A DNA stretch of 64,000 nt from Aspidapion aeneum (taxonomy: Eukaryota > Arthropoda > Insecta > Coleoptera > Brentidae), in NCBI GenBank assembly GCA_963576565.1, contig OY755046.1, positions 50,400,786 through 50,464,785 of the forward strand, written 5' to 3'. Made by a program: the position numbers and the translations under genes. A model generated the notes under the pieces. That model worked only from the letters and a program-made list of their open reading frames with translations. It had not been told where the DNA came from and searched no databases. Shown here in pieces: positions 26,401-35,900 of this stretch. Each line of letters begins with the position of its first letter. The first letter of the stretch is position 1.

Positions 26401-27356
26401 GATTGTGACAGATTGTTGGTGATTGGGAGGGATTGTGTAAAGATTGTGAAGGATTGTGAACAGATTGTGAGAAATGTGTACACCAATTGTGAGAGCTGTT
26501 CACCCCTCATTATTTTTCATCCCTATTTATTATGATAACACCCTGAAAAACACAAGATCACTCCTGCATGTTCCTACCCTTGTATTATAATTTTTAAAAA
26601 ACCTAGAGAAAAAACCAAGGGGGTAACAGTTGATATTACAACTATTACCTCTTTACCATACCTGTATGAGGTTTGGATTTAAGATTTTTGTTACTTGTTT
26701 TTTAGTAAATGACAGTCTTTCATTGTTACAGTTGATATTTAACACAAAATGTGGGTGTGTCTTGACAAGTAAATTTTTAATCCCTAGGGATTTAAAGGGT
26801 TACTTTTTAGACCCTAAAAATTAGGGCCTAAAATGACCACTTTAGTTGCTAAAGTGCATAATACCTATTCCTAAGAAAAACAAACAAAAGACTCTGTGGC
26901 AAAGTATAGAAAAGAAAAAAGCACTCCTGTTTCCCAAGAAAATTCAAAGAAAAATTAAAAAAGAAATCCCTATTCAGCTGTCAAGGAAAATGAATGTTTA
27001 CATTCTTCATTTATTATGATAAAGCAACATGGCTCCTAGAATGACAAGAAAACACCCAGTATGTGGGAGAAAAACAAAAGAAGATCAAAAAGAAAGAACA
27101 TCTTGCAAATTAACTATCTTGAAAAACATGACAAACTGGTGAAAATAGAGGGCTGTGGGTGAAAAACAAATGAAAATTCCGTCAGTTTTTCTCACCCAAA
27201 GTCGTCGTCCATGGACTTGAAGAAAAACTTGTAATTGGGCCTATTGAGTACATTTTTAAAGTCCAACAAAGTCACTTTGTCCGGTGATATGGGGATTTTC
27301 ACTAGGTAAGGAGTTTCCTCGTCATCAATGTGATAAATTACTTTAGTTTCCTCCAT
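5489..27356 (-). CDS. dsh: Dishevelled, Wnt/planar-polarity scaffold protein (13 coding exons)
   Basis: Cytoplasmic adaptor that relays Frizzled signals to beta-catenin and planar cell polarity branches. Coding exons in order (minus strand): 27356-27196, 24388-24319, 21536-21334, 19517-19355, 19246-19077, 18321-18193, 17769-17675, 17505-17395, 16550-16422, 16276-16140, 13961-13754, 7045-6962, 5745-5489. They sum to 1917 bp (638 aa plus stop), all with GT donors and AG acceptors and matching phases. The DIX domain spans about residues 1-85 and starts [21 protein letters not shown] basic stretch lies near residues 186-198. The PDZ domain is about 216-305 ([35 protein letters not shown]). The DEP domain is about 388-470; Lys402 in [12 protein letters not shown] corresponds to the lysine hit in the fly dsh1 planar-polarity allele. 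The tail ends [10 protein letters not shown], the family's conserved C-terminus. Length is close to fly Dsh (about 620 aa). Two introns (7046-13753 and 13962-16139) and intron 1 are swollen by repeats. UTRs and possible alternative exons cannot be fixed from sequence alone. Confidence 0.97.
6062..6424 (+). pseudogene. LINE ORF2 C-terminal remnant (RTE-like 'AQRSMER' type)
   Basis: The plus strand reads [34 protein letters not shown], then K, a TGA where tryptophan is expected, and [53 protein letters not shown] and a TAA at 6422. This is the common 'QRAMER..RTKV..W.GH..R..D.RW' tail of a LINE polyprotein. One nonsense codon, 5'-truncated. It lies in dsh intron 12 on the opposite strand to dsh. 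Confidence 0.85.
6668..6948 (-). pseudogene. RNase H-bearing LINE 3' remnant, copy 1
   Basis: The minus strand reads [20 protein letters not shown], then [19 protein letters not shown] and a stop. This is the cysteine/histidine knuckle and tail of Jockey/R1/I-type ORF2 proteins. The 3' end carries a short ATC-type tail. It abuts dsh exon 12, ending roughly 15-25 bases from its splice donor. A second copy is at 18360-18900. Confidence 0.75.
7560..8210. repeat. Dispersed repeat, inverted partner at 10180-10440
   Basis: The stretch CCTTGAGGGTAGTTCACACC..AGTTTGCAACCCTGAAATCC at 8050-8110 matches the complement of 10300-10400 (GGATTTCAAGGTTACAAACT..GAACTGCTCTCAAGGAT). Similarity is moderate. With the fold-back element between them, this makes a nested inverted layout within dsh intron 11. 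Also contains GAGTGATACCTTGTTTAGAA, seen again near 36500, 36850 and 59530. Confidence 0.55.
8413..9716. mobile_element. 1.3-kb fold-back element with internal tandem copies
   Basis: TAAAGGATCAGGCACACCTC at 8413 and its complement ending at 9716. Inverted arms extend about 180-200 bp (GGGCCCAACTCAAATTGATG..CAGGGTGTTGAAAGTGATAA). Inside, a ~170-bp unit (GTGATAATGTCCAAGAAGCA...TTTTTAATGA) is repeated directly at 8536-8705 and 8707-8877, with a more diverged third copy from 8955 and inverted copies at 9230-9320 and 9420-9570. dsh intron 11. Confidence 0.75.
10180..10440. repeat. Dispersed repeat, inverted copy of 7985-8210
   Basis: Matches 7985-8210 on the opposite strand (see that entry), including AACTG-flanked CTCAAGGATT and CATGCGCGTTTGCAAA against GCAAATGCGCATGCAT. 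Confidence 0.5.
10441..12179. other. AT-rich part of dsh intron 11
   Basis: No gene or bounded element recognised; long A and T runs. Two short perfect hairpins lie to the left, just before this stretch (9772-9805 and 9833-9872). Confidence 0.5.
12180..13040. mobile_element. Fold-back element, ~370-bp arms
   Basis: The left arm (TCAGGCCCTAC..AGAAGCAACACACTTGG, AACTCGAAAAC, CAAGCGGATA, TGTATACAGTTAAATA) is found inverted at 12760-13035 (TATTTAACTGTATACAATGG, TATCCGCTTG, GTGTGTTGCTTCTATGTAGG). The centre is a GGGGGAGGGGG-type stretch. No coding capacity. dsh intron 11. Confidence 0.7.
14052..16010. mobile_element. Possible ~2-kb element with 13-bp TIR
   Basis: CCCAAGTAACATT at 14052 has its exact complement ending at 16010. 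Between them are repeated phrases such as AAAACCATAAGAAA and a ~183-bp tandem repeat (TTAAGGAAAC..GGTT..TATATGGCCGCCTAT at 15388, 15567 and a decayed third at 15750). No transposase seen. Fills most of dsh intron 10. Confidence 0.45.
15161..15257. repeat. 20-bp minisatellite, ~4.9 units
   Basis: ACAATTATTAATTATTGTCA repeats four times exactly and then partially. Inside dsh intron 10. Confidence 0.95.
16690..16960. repeat. Dispersed repeat, copy 1
   Basis: TATGGATTTTCACGTTCTCA..GGTTTTACTCAACACGAGAG onward is ~80% similar by eye to 17870-18150 in the same orientation. dsh intron 8. Confidence 0.75.
17870..18150. repeat. Dispersed repeat, copy 2
   Basis: Direct copy of 16690-16960 (AATGGATTTTCACCCTCTCA, CCACTGTTAATCAGCCACTT). 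dsh intron 6, ending about 40 bases before exon 6. Confidence 0.75.
18360..18900 (-). pseudogene. RNase H-bearing LINE 3' remnant, copy 2 (longer)
   Basis: About 80% similar to 6668-6948 by eye over the shared part, and extends further 5'. The minus strand shows [54 protein letters not shown] and a decayed HVLC knuckle. These are the end of an RNase H domain and the zinc knuckle of a LINE ORF2. It has several frameshifts and stops. It lies in dsh intron 5. Confidence 0.78.
19518..21333. other. dsh intron 3
   Basis: Non-coding. Contains an inverted pair of the phrase ACTTTAATACAATATCAACTATAGT (about 20007-20045 and 20595-20625), probably the arms of a ~600-bp element. Confidence 0.5.
21655..21900 (-). 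repeat. Likely LINE 3' tail remnant
   Basis: On the minus strand, TTGGGCAATTGCTCGTTGA runs into (TAAA)n, a common 3' end for insect CR1/Jockey LINEs. No reading frame is recognisable upstream of it. dsh intron 2. Confidence 0.4.
22808..23104. mobile_element. 297-bp MITE with ~50-bp TIR and 5-bp target duplication
   Basis: Left end GGGACTTATTGTAATAAAGC...TAGTGCCAG; the right end is the complement (CTGGCACTATTACTGCCTGG...AAGTCCC). GAATA flanks both sides (22803-22807, 23105-23109). The interior has two copies of TTTTGAAAGATCAACTGTCA. dsh intron 2. Confidence 0.8.
24121..24182. repeat. Perfect 21-bp inverted repeat with 20-base loop
   Basis: TCAGCTGAAAGTAGAACTAT(C) at 24121-24141 is exactly complementary to 24162-24182. 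RNA from either strand would form a 21-bp hairpin. dsh intron 2, about 140 bases from exon 2. Could be a young MITE end or a small-RNA hairpin. Confidence 0.9.
25326..25944. mobile_element. Minisatellite-cored TIR element (CAGGACTATA core)
   Basis: Left GAGGGGTGATCAGCTGCCC..GTGTACAAATTT; the right end is the complement (AAATTTGGTTCAGCTGTTCACCCCTC at 25920-25944). The core is a minisatellite of ACAGGACTATACAGGACCCC units on both sides. A second element of the same end type (25496-25727) is inserted in the middle. dsh intron 1. Confidence 0.7.
25496..25727. mobile_element. Minisatellite-cored TIR element (GATTGTG core), nested copy 1
   Basis: Begins AAGGGGTGAACAGCTAACCC, continues AAAATGTGTACACTGATTGTG and a run of GATTGTG(A/G)GG units. 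It closes with GTGTACACCAATTGTGAGAA and CTGTTCACCCCTCG. The ends match those of the surrounding element, the core does not. Confidence 0.7.
25954..26103. mobile_element. GATTGTG-core element, copy 2 (3' end missing)
   Basis: CGAGGGGTGAACAGCTTACC, AAAATGTGTACACCGATTGTG and GATTGTGAGGGATTGCGG units, then cut off at about 26095 by an unrelated insertion-like block (CAGTGGCGTAGCGTG onward to 26250). Confidence 0.65.
26256..26506. mobile_element. GATTGTG-core element, copy 3
   Basis: Starts CGGGGTGGACAGCTAACCC at about 26258 and ends GAGAGCTGTTCACCCCTC at about 26506. The core is about 20 GATTGTG(A/G)(A/G)G units of 10 bp. Most of the apparent reading frames here are minisatellite artefacts. Confidence 0.7.
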
Positions 27357-29194
27357 ATTTTACGCGACGATTTTCACGGAAAACGCGATAAATTGCGAAA
27401 ATCCATCACTGTGCACTTTCCCATAACAAGGCGGCCATTTTTACTAAATAAGAAGACGAATCGATTCGGACCATCTAACTCATTCCAAAGCAACTTGGGC
27501 TTTCCAAAAGCCAAAGAAGTAAACTCGAGACTTCATACTGCATAAAATGCACATAAATTTACGTATGGGTCTCTCTCAACAAAACACACACCAAATTTGT
27601 AAGGTGTGTGACAAAGAAGAATTATGTTCTGGGTGTGTAAAAAAAGATCAATCGAACATATCCCCACCCACTACACAAGAGAAAGTGCAGAATTTTTAAA
27701 GAATTTTGAATTTTTTTTATTTTTTATGTTGAACTTTTGGTATGAACTTAAAAGAAAAACATAACGAAGACAAACGTCTTGTAAGAAAATTATAGAAAAA
27801 GTTTTAATAGAAAAATTAAAAATATTTTGGTAGTTCAAACGCATTGCACCAAGGTGATTGGTTCAAGGTGTGCTAAAAAAATTTTCCCACGATCGTGAGA
27901 AAAGTGCACTTTTGCGTGCTGAAAGTTACTTTTCCGCACTTATGCAATATATAAACAAGAGCGCGGTAAAGAACCTTTTCTGCACTAGTGTGGTAAAGTT
28001 ACTTTTCCGCACTAATGTTTTTGTTTCGGAAATAACTTAAAATGTATAATAAGCACAAAATATAATATCGTTTTACTTATTTATTTAACAACACTTTATA
28101 AAAATACATAGAGAAATATCTTCTATTTATATTGATAGGGTGATTGATAATAATGTACTAAATATATATCTCCGTTAATATTGATCTGACAGTAATGTTT
28201 AAATTAGCAAAGTTAAAGGATTTTTCCTGAACCATCAGACTCTGATTTCAAAATTGACACATGGTTAACTTTTTTTAAACGAAATACCATGTATTTTATA
28301 TTTTTACTTGAAAGCAGGGCTCCTTTGTCTGATTTCAAAAATATATAACATGTAACATTCGCTTTGGCCGTTTTCGAGTTATTTGCCTTTTGATTTACCA
28401 TATGTACAATCACTCTGTACCTATAGATAGAAGATATTTCTGTAAGTATGTTGTTGAAAAAAAAAAGTAAAACGTCAATGAACAGCCTTATATTTTGCGT
28501 GTGGTTATTATACATTCTAAGTTTTTTCCGAAATAAAAACAATAAAAACATTTCGTTGTAATTTCTTATACTTTTTAAAATAGTTATTTCGCGAATCGTT
28601 TCTTGTTTTTTTGCTCGATAACAATCGCAGCTACGAAAAACCAAAAAGTTTTAAGTTAAAACATAGCACTCATTCTTTAATACACTATTGACTTTGCCCA
28701 AACAAGTTCCGGGGACGAAAGAGGGCTGGACCCCTGCAAGTTTTTACTACTATTTTTTATGTTTAATGATTAACGACCTATTATAGCTGAATGGGCGTTT
28801 TAAATTTGAGCTAAATATGTTAAAAACTGCAGCAGCTCTAAAGAATTAAAATCAAAAATAAAATTGTTACTTGATCATCCTGTAGCTACTCAAAAATTAT
28901 TTGCGGACCTATGTTCATATACACTTTTAATCCTAAAATAAGCAAAGAAATCATCCGTCTTCTTGCGTCCACCTACTTATGACTCACCTTAGTATAGAGT
29001 AAAATAAAAAACATAAAATTAAAAAAATATTTATAAAAAACTTTATTTCTTGTTTTTTAAAAATATCGCAAAACATCTTAGCCCTCCTATTGGAGTTCAT
29101 CAACTGATGTGTGATTGGTTATAAGCTTACCTCCCATAAAAACCATTTGGTAGGCTCTCACTTTAAGCTGCAAGTTAGGTCAAAATACACCCAA
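27357..29194. other. dsh 5' flank and divergent intergenic DNA
   Basis: Just upstream of the dsh ATG, AAGGCGGCCATTTTTACT (27428-27445) contains a GCCAT core like YY1/Pleiohomeotic sites and could belong to the promoter or 5' UTR. Around 27890-28020 a short phrase GTTACTTTTCCGCACT repeats. The rest looks like unannotated repeat. Confidence 0.4.
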
Positions 29195-29560
29195 ATAAAA
29201 TATATGTTGATGTTTACATAAAACTATTTGACAGGTATGTACCCTAAAATGAGCTAACCAAGGTCCCTTTCTAAACTTTTTATTTAAAGTTTTTACACAC
29301 ATTATAAATTGTTTTTATACAGTTCTGAGTTCCGTGATGTTTTCGGGTTTTATTTTCGCACGGTTCGCACGATGCATGAGCTTCACAACTCTGTGGGCTT
29401 CACAGATACATGCCTTATTGTACTTACATCCCAAAAACAATTTAGGTAATGTGTGTAAAAACTTGAAATAAAAGGGTTTAGAAAGGGACTTTGGTTAGCT
29501 TATTTTAAGATATACGCGTCAAATAGTAATGTAAATATCAACATATATGTTTACCTTCCT
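29195..29560. mobile_element. Inverted-repeat element, ~115-bp arms
   Basis: The left arm ATATATGTTGATGTTTACAT..GAGCTAACCAAGGTCCCTTT..GTTTTTACACACATTA is matched by the complement at 29445-29560. The loop of about 130 bp is unrelated. Between dsh and Eaf. Confidence 0.75.
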
Positions 29561-30700
29561 AGCTCGCGTAGCAATGGCTAGAGAAGGTATTATATTCGAC
29601 GAAATTTTTTTTTTGAGATAACGCCGAAAATGTGTTATTTCACCTGATGCGTTTTTTGAATCAGGGTGGGCATGCATTGGTGGAAACAGGGTATAAGAGC
29701 TTTTGTTTCTGACCTATTTACAAAAAACTGTTTTCAAGACTATATTATGGCTTCACTTGAAATGTGCTAATAGGCTAGCTAGGAAGGAGATCCGCCACGG
29801 ATCCATAATTTTTCCAGGAAGTAGTTTTGTTGAAGAATCATTCGGTGACGTCACTCTACCATCACGCTCATTGATCATTCCTTCGACATTCCCATCGATC
29901 ATCCTTGAACACCGTCAAGGAAAACGTCAAAAAGTAGGTCAATTAATTTTTTTTTGATAACGTATGCTGGAAAATTTTTCGATAAACATTTCCATGATTT
30001 TCCGTGATTAATTAACAGCTGATTCAGGTAATTAATTAATTAACAGTATAATTAGTAATTACAAATTACAGTATGGTTTGTTCAAATGGATTCCTTTAAT
30101 TTATTTTAGCAGGTGGTTGGATTTTTGAGTGAAAAGTTGCCCCATTAGGCACGTGAAATATGGCATGTTAAAGCTGGATTTATAGATCTTGTTAGCAATA
30201 TAGGTAATGCATAATAGACAAATTTAGTGCCCCAAATTTTATAACTTTATCTTACAATAATATACAGGATATAAAAAAAATTAAACATTCAGTTTCCCTT
30301 GGTTCATCCCTTGTGCAATAAGTTGCTGGATAAAGTAACACTTAAATATTCATCTTTTACTAAAGAGTCTTAATTTCTTTGCAAATTGACCATATTTGAG
30401 TAATATAAGGAAGGTTTTTGTAGAGGTCCACATGGTCGGGTTAAAACATTCAATTATTCTATTTTTAAGAGTTTACAAAAAGAATATTGCAACATTTAAC
30501 ACAGGTAGTTTCCCCAGCACAAAGAAATTTTTATTTTTTTATAAACAAGTCTTTATTAAACCCAAAAAACTTTTCACAGTTTACATAGGTTTTTCCTATA
30601 ACTATAGTACATTAAGAAATATTGTAATAATAGTGATTTTAAATACAAAGAACAAAGAAAACAGTGGGATTGTTTTTTCCAATTCAATTAATTCTAAATT

Positions 30701-31290
30701 CTATATCAGAAACTCTTTTTTAATTTTTATTTTAAATTGTTTTATTTTAAGACTTTTAAGACTACACGGTAGGTTATTGTAAATTTTAACGCCTTTGAAA
30801 AACACTGAGTGAACACCAAAATTATTCCTAGGTCTTATGTATTCCAGGTTATTAAGATTCCTGGTATTGTGAGTATGCACATTTGTTCTACTATTAAAAG
30901 TTGTTGTTAAGTGTTTATTTTTATTGACAATTTGGTGAACAAATGTGCATATTTGTGTTTTGTAGATGTCCTCCAGAGATTTTATATTGTATTTTTTGTA
31001 CCACTGACAAGTTGGGAATGTAGATGGTAACAAGTACATATTTTTTATTGCTTTTTTGTGAAGTATTATTAAAGGTAAGATAAATTTATTGTTTGTGGGG
31101 AACCAGACTCCGATCAAGTACTGAAGTTGACTTTGTATTAAGGAAAAAAATAATGGTCGCAAAAATTTCTTTGGTATGACACTGTTAATTTTTTTAAATA
31201 TTCCAATTGGGCCCCTTATTCTTCTCCTCAAGGTTTCAATGTGATAATCCCATGTCAGGGTTTCTCTAATTAATCTTGTGCATGCTATAA
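30701..31290 (-). pseudogene. 5'-truncated LINE, C-terminal end of ORF2
   Basis: The minus strand reads RLIRETLTWDYHIETLRRRI, then about 175 more open codons to a stop at 30701. The pattern (WDYHI..L.., RPLFFSLIQSQLQYLIGVW, LHKKAIKNM, HTHNTRN, SVFFKGVKIYNNLP) is that of the thumb and C-terminal part of CR1/Jockey ORF2. Nothing of the endonuclease or catalytic core is present, so it is a 5'-truncated insertion in the dsh-Eaf interval. Confidence 0.85.
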
Positions 31291-31976
31291 ATTGATATCT
31301 TACAGATTACAGATCACATATTAACATTTGCTAAATACAGATTTACAGTACTTGCATGATAATGTTAACAACATAGTCTAAATATATTATCTGAATACTT
31401 ATATAAAACTTAATCCTAATTAAGTTCATTTATAATTTAACTATAATGAACTGTATGTGAGTTAGTTCTTAAATATACAAATTTTAAACAAAAAATATAC
31501 CTACTAAGAGATTTTTTTTTCCTAAATCAAATAGAGTTTTTCTAGATCTCAATAAACCAGGGCCATATCTGAGGGGGGGTTTTGGGGGTTCAAACCCCCT
31601 CTGAAAAATAAATAGGAATGTGTTTTTTAACCTTTTTTCGTTAAAACTCATAAAAAAATTGTAGGTCTGTAAAATACTAGAGAACTAATTTTAAATAAAT
31701 AATATTAAAAAATACATTGTATAACTCTGTTTTAATTAATATTGATCACATTTTACAAAAAAAACTAATAATAAGTAATTCTATCAATTTAATTCAAATA
31801 TATAGGCTGATTGTGCTCTTTCACTGACTAAATAATAGTTAAGTGAACAACCATAGGCAATGAGTATACAAATTTTTGGATTGTACAAAGTTGTCCACCT
31901 CTTGTTAAGTAATTTTATAAGTAAGTAGTAAGCCTACTTAGTTTTTCCTTTAACAAAGGTAAAAAGCCCAGTTATT

Positions 31977-32223
31977 GATATAGTCCTTGCCATACACAGT
32001 TACACTGTTGTGACTTTGACATAAAGTAAACATATTTCCTAAACAAATTTATATAAAAAGTCATGTATATAAATATAAATAAATAAATAAATATGTCATG
32101 TTGGTATAAAATTAAAGGTAAAAATGCACAGATAAAAATAACTGTCAGTATGCATATGATAAATAAATAAAGAGGTTGGGAATGTCACAAAAGTGTAATA
32201 ACTGCCTAAGGCAAGGACTATAC
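31977..32223. mobile_element. ~247-bp MITE
   Basis: The left GATATAGTCCTTGCC..CAGTTACACTGTTGTGAC faces the right complement GTCACAAAAGTGTAATAACTG..GGCAAGGACTATA. The interior has ATAAATAAATAAATA runs. Between dsh and Eaf. Confidence 0.65.
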
Positions 32224-32931
32224 CTTCTACTTGCCAATGATTGATACCTTAGAATATTATTCTCCAAAATAAAGCTGCTATAAGCCTTAAATTACATTTA
32301 AAGGTGTAAATGAGTAAGTCAGCATATATGACAACCCTGTACCAATTTTTGTTTATGTACTGCTTTTCTCTCCAGAAATATTTAGTTCCACTTTAAATGC
32401 TGACCTATTTTCTGATGGTTTCTTAAAAAAAAAATAGATCTGATAACTTCCTAGCTAGTCTATTAGCACACTTCAAGTGAAGCCATGATATATCCGCCTT
32501 CAAAACAGATTTTTTGTAAATATTTCAGAAACTAAAGCTCCTGCATCTTAATGTGTCAAATAAAAATACCCAATTTAAGAACTTCCAAAATGAAGCAAAC
32601 ACAAAAATGTTTTTTACTTATCTCTTTTTGAGTCTCCCTTCTTGCTTACAGGGGCAAAAGCAACAACACCAATGAATTAGGTAAAATACAGACTCTTTAA
32701 AATTCCTCCCTAGCTTGAAAACGACTTGCTATATCAAGCTACACTTTTTACACTTAAGATTCTCTTGAAGATTGAGGCTTACAAGTGGCTGTTAATTTTT
32801 TTCTGTCTACCACCCAAAACCGCCCAAAAACAACGAATTTGAGAAGCTCTGAACATGATATTTAGGAACACCCTCTACATCTAGATATTTGTTTGTTCCT
32901 TAGGGTAAATAATTACATAATTTTGAAGACC

Positions 32932-32940
32932 ATGGAGTGA
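32932..32940 (+). promoter_or_regulatory. Minimal upstream ORF (Met-Glu-stop) before Eaf start
   Basis: ATG GAG TGA sits 35 bases before the Eaf start codon, in a strong Kozak setting (GACCATGG). If the transcript begins upstream of it, this two-codon uORF could lower or gate Eaf translation. The transcription start is not known, so this is a candidate only. Confidence 0.35.
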
Positions 32941-32966
32941 AGCAGAAGTGGTTACATCATCAAAAC

Positions 32967-35900
32967 ATGGCAGACAAACTGGGTCTAGGCAATGAAGTGA
33001 GAGAGTTGAAAATTGGTCAGAGCTTCACGAATCCTAGATCCACAGCTTTTCATACTGTTAAATGTAAGATTTTTACATACTTGTACAGTCACAGACTTTT
33101 TAAATTGCTGTGCTTGAAAATAAAAAATATTCCTATTTGAAATTAGGAAAACCAGTGTGAACCAGATCAAAAAATAGTGACCTTTATGTCTGTCTGTATA
33201 CATACAGGTAATTTAACAAGTTTCTGACTATACCAATATTACCAGTATTTTTTAAAATAAACCAGTGGAAATACCTTTAGGAGTAGAAATATTTAATAAC
33301 AGCATAAAAATTATTGGAAATGAAACAAAATATATTGCAGCCAACAGATAAAATAAATTACTTGACAGCGTTGCCAGGTCTACTGATTTTTCAGTAGATC
33401 TACTGCTTTTTGGTTTTTTTTTACTGAATACTGTTTTTATGGCGGAATCAACTGCTTTTTTCAAGAAATATGAGCAGTAGATCTACTGTTTGTTTTTCAA
33501 GAAAATTTTTAGGGGACCTAGTTAGTTACCTATTAAAAATATTTATAATTTTTCCTGTAAAAAAATTATATGAAAACGCCCACTTTTGTAAGTATTTTAT
33601 GTTTATGGTCGATTTTGAATTTCGCGCTTCTTCGTGGAATGTAATAGCAATTTCGGTTTCACTGCTCTGAACTCACTTGCGGGTAGAGCGGTAACGTTAC
33701 GAATCTCTCTCTGAGCACCTCGGGATTTATCTGAGATCGAGCGGGATTGCTGGCCTACGGATCATTGGCAAACACGACCTTTTAAACACTTGAAATTTTA
33801 TGGGTTAATCTTAACAAATAAAAAATAATGTTGTTTTATAATTTTTTTTGGTGTAATGAGTATATGAATGTAGATTTTCTAGATGCAAAACACGGAAAAC
33901 ACTTATAATAACACAAATACACCAAAATTAGAAACAAATTAATCAGATCTAAAAAATGTGCTTGCGCTCGGCAATTTGCAGGCAATAGTCGAGCACGCAA
34001 ATATTTTGTAGAGTACTGCTTGTTTTTAGGTCGAACGCCTCGTCTGTGTCGTCACGCTGCGTTCGAGAATTAGTTAAATCTACCCTTTTTTTCTTTGTTT
34101 ATCACAAAAAAAAAATATAAAATGTTTTTTTGGACTGCAGAAAAAAAATCTACTGATTTTTTACAAAATCTACTGCTTTTTTTTATCTATAACCTACTGA
34201 TTTCTTAAGATTCGACCTGGCAACGCTGTTACTTGATCCGAGTGTTTAGGGTAAAATGGGGTGAACTTTTAGGGGTGTATAATGGTATATCACTGTTTTC
34301 AGCGAAAATAGACCTATTTAAAAAGTGAAATACAAAAGTTATAGGTAATAAATAGATCCACAACTTCTGATTTTGAATTAATAAGCTTTATTGTCTAAAA
34401 ATTTTTAATTTCCATTGACAAAGCAATTTAGCTTATTTATACATACACTAGATTTATAATAGTTTTTCATTTCACATGTTTTTCTTTCTTTACAAAAAAG
34501 GTATTCTTACTTCAATTCGATAAAGCATATGGTTTACGAGAAAATCGACTTTGAACATTTTATAATTTGCGAATGTTTATTGATGAAAATTAATCTGCAT
34601 TACCATCTGTTAATCTTTTTATTTTATTACGATGGACACGTGGTAGAATTCGTCTTTAAGGTGTCCTATTCCAAGGGGCATATTAATATTAAGGAATGTT
34701 TTGCCTTATTTTTGAAAGGGTTAAGCCCTTCAAAGGATGCCGCTTACTTTCGAATCAGTCTGTATAAAGAAAGAGTGCTTTTTTGTTACCAGCAACCTCA
34801 GTAACGACTTAACCGATTTTAATAAAATTTGTCACACATGTTCTATGAGCTATTTTGTCTGGTAAAGGCAAATCTTTTTACGCTACATCGGGTTCAAGTC
34901 GGGCTACTCAGCGGAAGGCGGTAATTTTTAGTACCAAAAATGCATTTTGCTAGTTCCTAATATTTACTAGTCGACCGGGCAACTTTAGGAAGATCTTTAT
35001 CGTTTTTAATTTTAGAATAGAACAAATTAATCTGCATTACCATCTGTTAATCTTTTTATTTTATTACGATGGACACGTGGTAGAATTCGTCTTTAAGGTG
35101 TCCTATTCCAAGGGGCATATTAAGGAATGTTTTGCCTTATTTTTGAAAGGGTTAGGCCCTTCAAAGGATGCCGCTTACTTTCGAATCAGTCTGTATAAAG
35201 AAAGAGTGCTTTTTTGTTACCAGCAATCTCAGTAACGACTTAACCGATTTTAATAAAATTTGTCACACATGTTCTATGAGCTATTTTGTCTGGTAAAGGC
35301 AAATCTTTTGACGCTACATCGGGTTCAAGTCGGGCTACTCAGCGGAAGGCGGTAATTTTTAGTACCAAAAATGCATTTTGCTAGTTCCTAATATTTACTA
35401 GTCGACCAGGCAACTTTAGGAAGATCTTTATCGTTTTTAATTTTAGAATAGAACAATTGATGTGAGATAAATCGGAAATGAATTAAACGTTCAAAATACC
35501 AAACAAGTTTCGTGGCTACCTTTTGTGTCAAGTTCGAAAAACGAAAGAAATAGCGTCCCGTTAATACCATATCCGGAACGCGGGACAAAACATTCAATAA
35601 CGGCACAATCCCGGAAAATATAGGACGTTTGGCAACCCTTGTATTTATTAATATAACTTTTGTATTTAAATTTTGCCGATAAGAGGTAGAGTTTCTCTTA
35701 ATACCGTGAAAAGTGTTTATCCACCCTTAAAAGTTCACCCTCACTTCACCCTAGTAACTCGGATCGAATCTAATTTATTTTTTGTTGGCTGCCATATATT
35801 TTCCTTCATTTCTGATAGTTTTTTGCTATTATTAATTTTATCGTTTTTTGTTAGCATTTTGAAAGGTATGGTACTCCACTGGTCTTTAATATCTTTAGTA

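Larger units (their letters stand above)
33261..35884. mobile_element. Long-TIR non-autonomous element, copy B, with nested hAT element and internal duplication
   Basis: The left end (ACCAGTGGAAATACC...GCAGCCAACAG...GATCCGAGT...GGGGTGAACTTTTAGGGG) is repeated inverted at the right end (35720-35884). Arms are roughly 150 bp or more. Interrupted at 33366-34228 by the hAT-like element. The interior holds a 437/431-bp tandem duplication. Related copies are at about 1990-2525 and 45630-46215. Lies in Eaf intron 1. Confidence 0.7.

Noticed and set aside
25522..26503. Several open frames on both strands rich in HNPSQSLT or [10 protein letters not shown] repeats
   Set aside because: They are translations of the GATTGTG minisatellite in several frames.
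25500..26510. CRISPR-like regular repeats
   Set aside because: Units are contiguous without unique spacers, and this is an animal genome; they are minisatellites.
28213..28644. 143-codon open frame on the minus strand
   Set aside because: Low-complexity, Ile/Lys/Asn-rich, no domain; the DNA looks like a dispersed repeat, so not called as a gene.
32937..32966. In-frame GTG start extending Eaf by ten residues
   Set aside because: GTG is not a normal start in animals and an ATG follows in a good context at 32967.
34529..34804. 91-codon plus-strand frame in the duplicated block
   Set aside because: Part of a repeat unit that occurs twice; the second copy has a deletion and no domain is recognisable.
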